The notes beneath the pieces are model-generated. The model did no database searches and had not been told where the DNA came from. It saw nothing but the letters and a program-made list of their open reading frames with translations. Positions 63,063 through 64,000 of a DNA stretch of 64,000 nt are shown here, in pieces (position 1 is the first letter of the stretch; the number at the start of each line of letters is the position of its first letter). A program made the position numbers and the translations under genes. This stretch comes from Euglena gracilis (Eukaryota > Euglenida > Euglenophyceae > Euglenales), in the NCBI GenBank assembly GCA_039621445.1, contig CP154957.1, positions 34,068,843-34,132,842 on the forward strand, given 5' to 3'.

Positions 63063-64000
63063 CCCTCATCCATCAGAAGTTCATGATTCGTCTGGGCAGG
63101 TGTTGCTACAAGATGCTTCCACCAATGATCCAAAAGACGATAGTGCAGACAAGGGTTGGCAATGCCATAAATGCATACGTTGTCACAAAACGTTAAATTT
63201 TTTTTACATTTGGTTTTGTTTTGGTGATAAAAGGAGCAAGGGGGGCACACCCCTCCACCCCCCTCACCGCCCCTCGCCATGCCATTTTCCCCCCCCCCCC
63301 CCCCCCTTTTCAGACCCCCTCGCCACGCCATGTCAGGCCCGCCAAAGAAAATTTTCTTGGCAAACCCCCGCGCAACCCTCCCCCCCCCATCCGGGACCCC
63401 CTCGCCACGCCAAACCCTCCCCTCCCCCCCCCCTAGCCGGAAACCTCGCCACGGCGTGCCGACCCCCCAGGACGTGACATTTGGTTTTTTGGTGATAAAA
63501 TGAAGAGGACATAACATTTTCTATGAACTATAAACTGAAATAATTTGTTCACTGCTGATGACGGGCCACTGTTCGTTGTTGATTTATGGAACCCGTTGCA
63601 TCTCCAACCCTGAAACAGATTTGACCATGCGCCAACTATCCCTGGACCGCCTGTGGTGATCCGCACGCGTGCCCAATATAAGTCTGCACCATGGTTGTTG
63701 AAACTGACCACTCAAACTTGAGCCCATACCTACTGTCCGGTTGGCGAATGAGCTTTGTGTTGCATTTCTGTTGTCGTCGGAGTAGGGTGGTTTCAGCAAG
63801 CCTAACCAGGAAAATAAGTTCAGAACATTGGCCCCAAATAAGTGCTGTTTGCAAAGGGGGTATTATCCCCGTGCCCCCCCCCCCCCGTGACCCCCCCCGT
63901 GACCCCCCGTGACCCGAACAAGGACCATTTTCGGCGAAATTTTGTAGGAAAATTTTTGGCCGGTGATGCCTAATTTGATAAAATTCTCATGCAGCTTCCT
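63063..64000. other. No gene; C-rich DNA
   Basis: Low-complexity C-rich tracts (63240-63440) and, at 63870-64000, CCCCCCGTGACC units followed by TGATGCCTAATTTGAT. These resemble one end of the 996/5954 MITE family and may be a related element cut by the window edge. Confidence 0.4.

Overview
The window looks like repeat-dominated nuclear DNA of an intron-rich unicellular eukaryote, probably an alga or related protist. The signs are GT..AG introns, long C, G and T homopolymers, simple repeats over 1 kb, and several classes of degenerate eukaryotic retroelement. A chromerid or other alveolate would fit, but the sequence alone does not prove it. There are no bacterial operons, rRNA genes or CRISPR arrays, and I found no convincing tRNA gene.

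Layout. 1-6.3 kb: small DNA elements. These are inverted-repeat fragments, a MITE pair with 3-bp target duplications (996-1330, 5954-6298), a foldback element, a 1.18-kb non-autonomous element (2504-3679), and a 1.3-kb element with terminal inverted repeats (TIRs) carrying a broken tyrosine-recombinase (YR) gene (4643-5942). Perfect palindromes lie against the left ends of the last two. 6.3-11.4 kb: no supported gene. 11.4-15.8 kb: phase-compatible exons of a host M16 (insulinase-type) metallopeptidase, whose next intron runs into a 1.55-kb (CA)n to (CCCCCA)n tract. 17.5-21.78 kb: an APE-type non-LTR retrotransposon cut off inside its reverse transcriptase and joined directly to the 3' part of a giant gypsy element (copy A', 21783-24952). 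24.95-29.8 kb: the decayed 3' half of an older, divergent gypsy element (C), ending in a G-rich tandem array. 32281-48449: a complete 16.2-kb Ty3/gypsy chromovirus (element A) with 315-bp LTRs, an initiator-tRNA-Met primer site, gag, protease, a methyltransferase-like module, RT, RNase H, integrase, chromodomain, a very large extra ORF in the env position, a polypurine tract and a 5-bp target duplication (GCTTC). Element A sits in the 3' UTR of an older minus-strand non-LTR element, whose halves are 49290-48455 and 32275-31861. 52.3-53.7 kb: a second YR element with TIRs and 95-bp direct repeats. 55.4-56.3 kb: a DDE (Harbinger-like) transposase pseudogene. 56.57-62.9 kb, minus strand: a nearly full-length non-LTR retrotransposon with a restriction-like endonuclease and a polyprotein divided by three 2A-type (NPGP) motifs.

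How the parts fit together. The two endonuclease-type non-LTR elements share an identical 34-bp 3' stem-loop, which both confirms the nested insertion and suggests an RT recognition site. Element A and the 2A element each carry a similar Dam/DIRS-like methyltransferase module upstream of RT, although they belong to different retroelement orders. The env-position ORF of element A is conserved in the divergent element C and, in part, in A'. In both A and C it is preceded by a matching pyrimidine-rich splice acceptor, which suggests expression from a spliced mRNA. Most element genes carry a few single-base lesions, so they look recently active but are not intact as read here.
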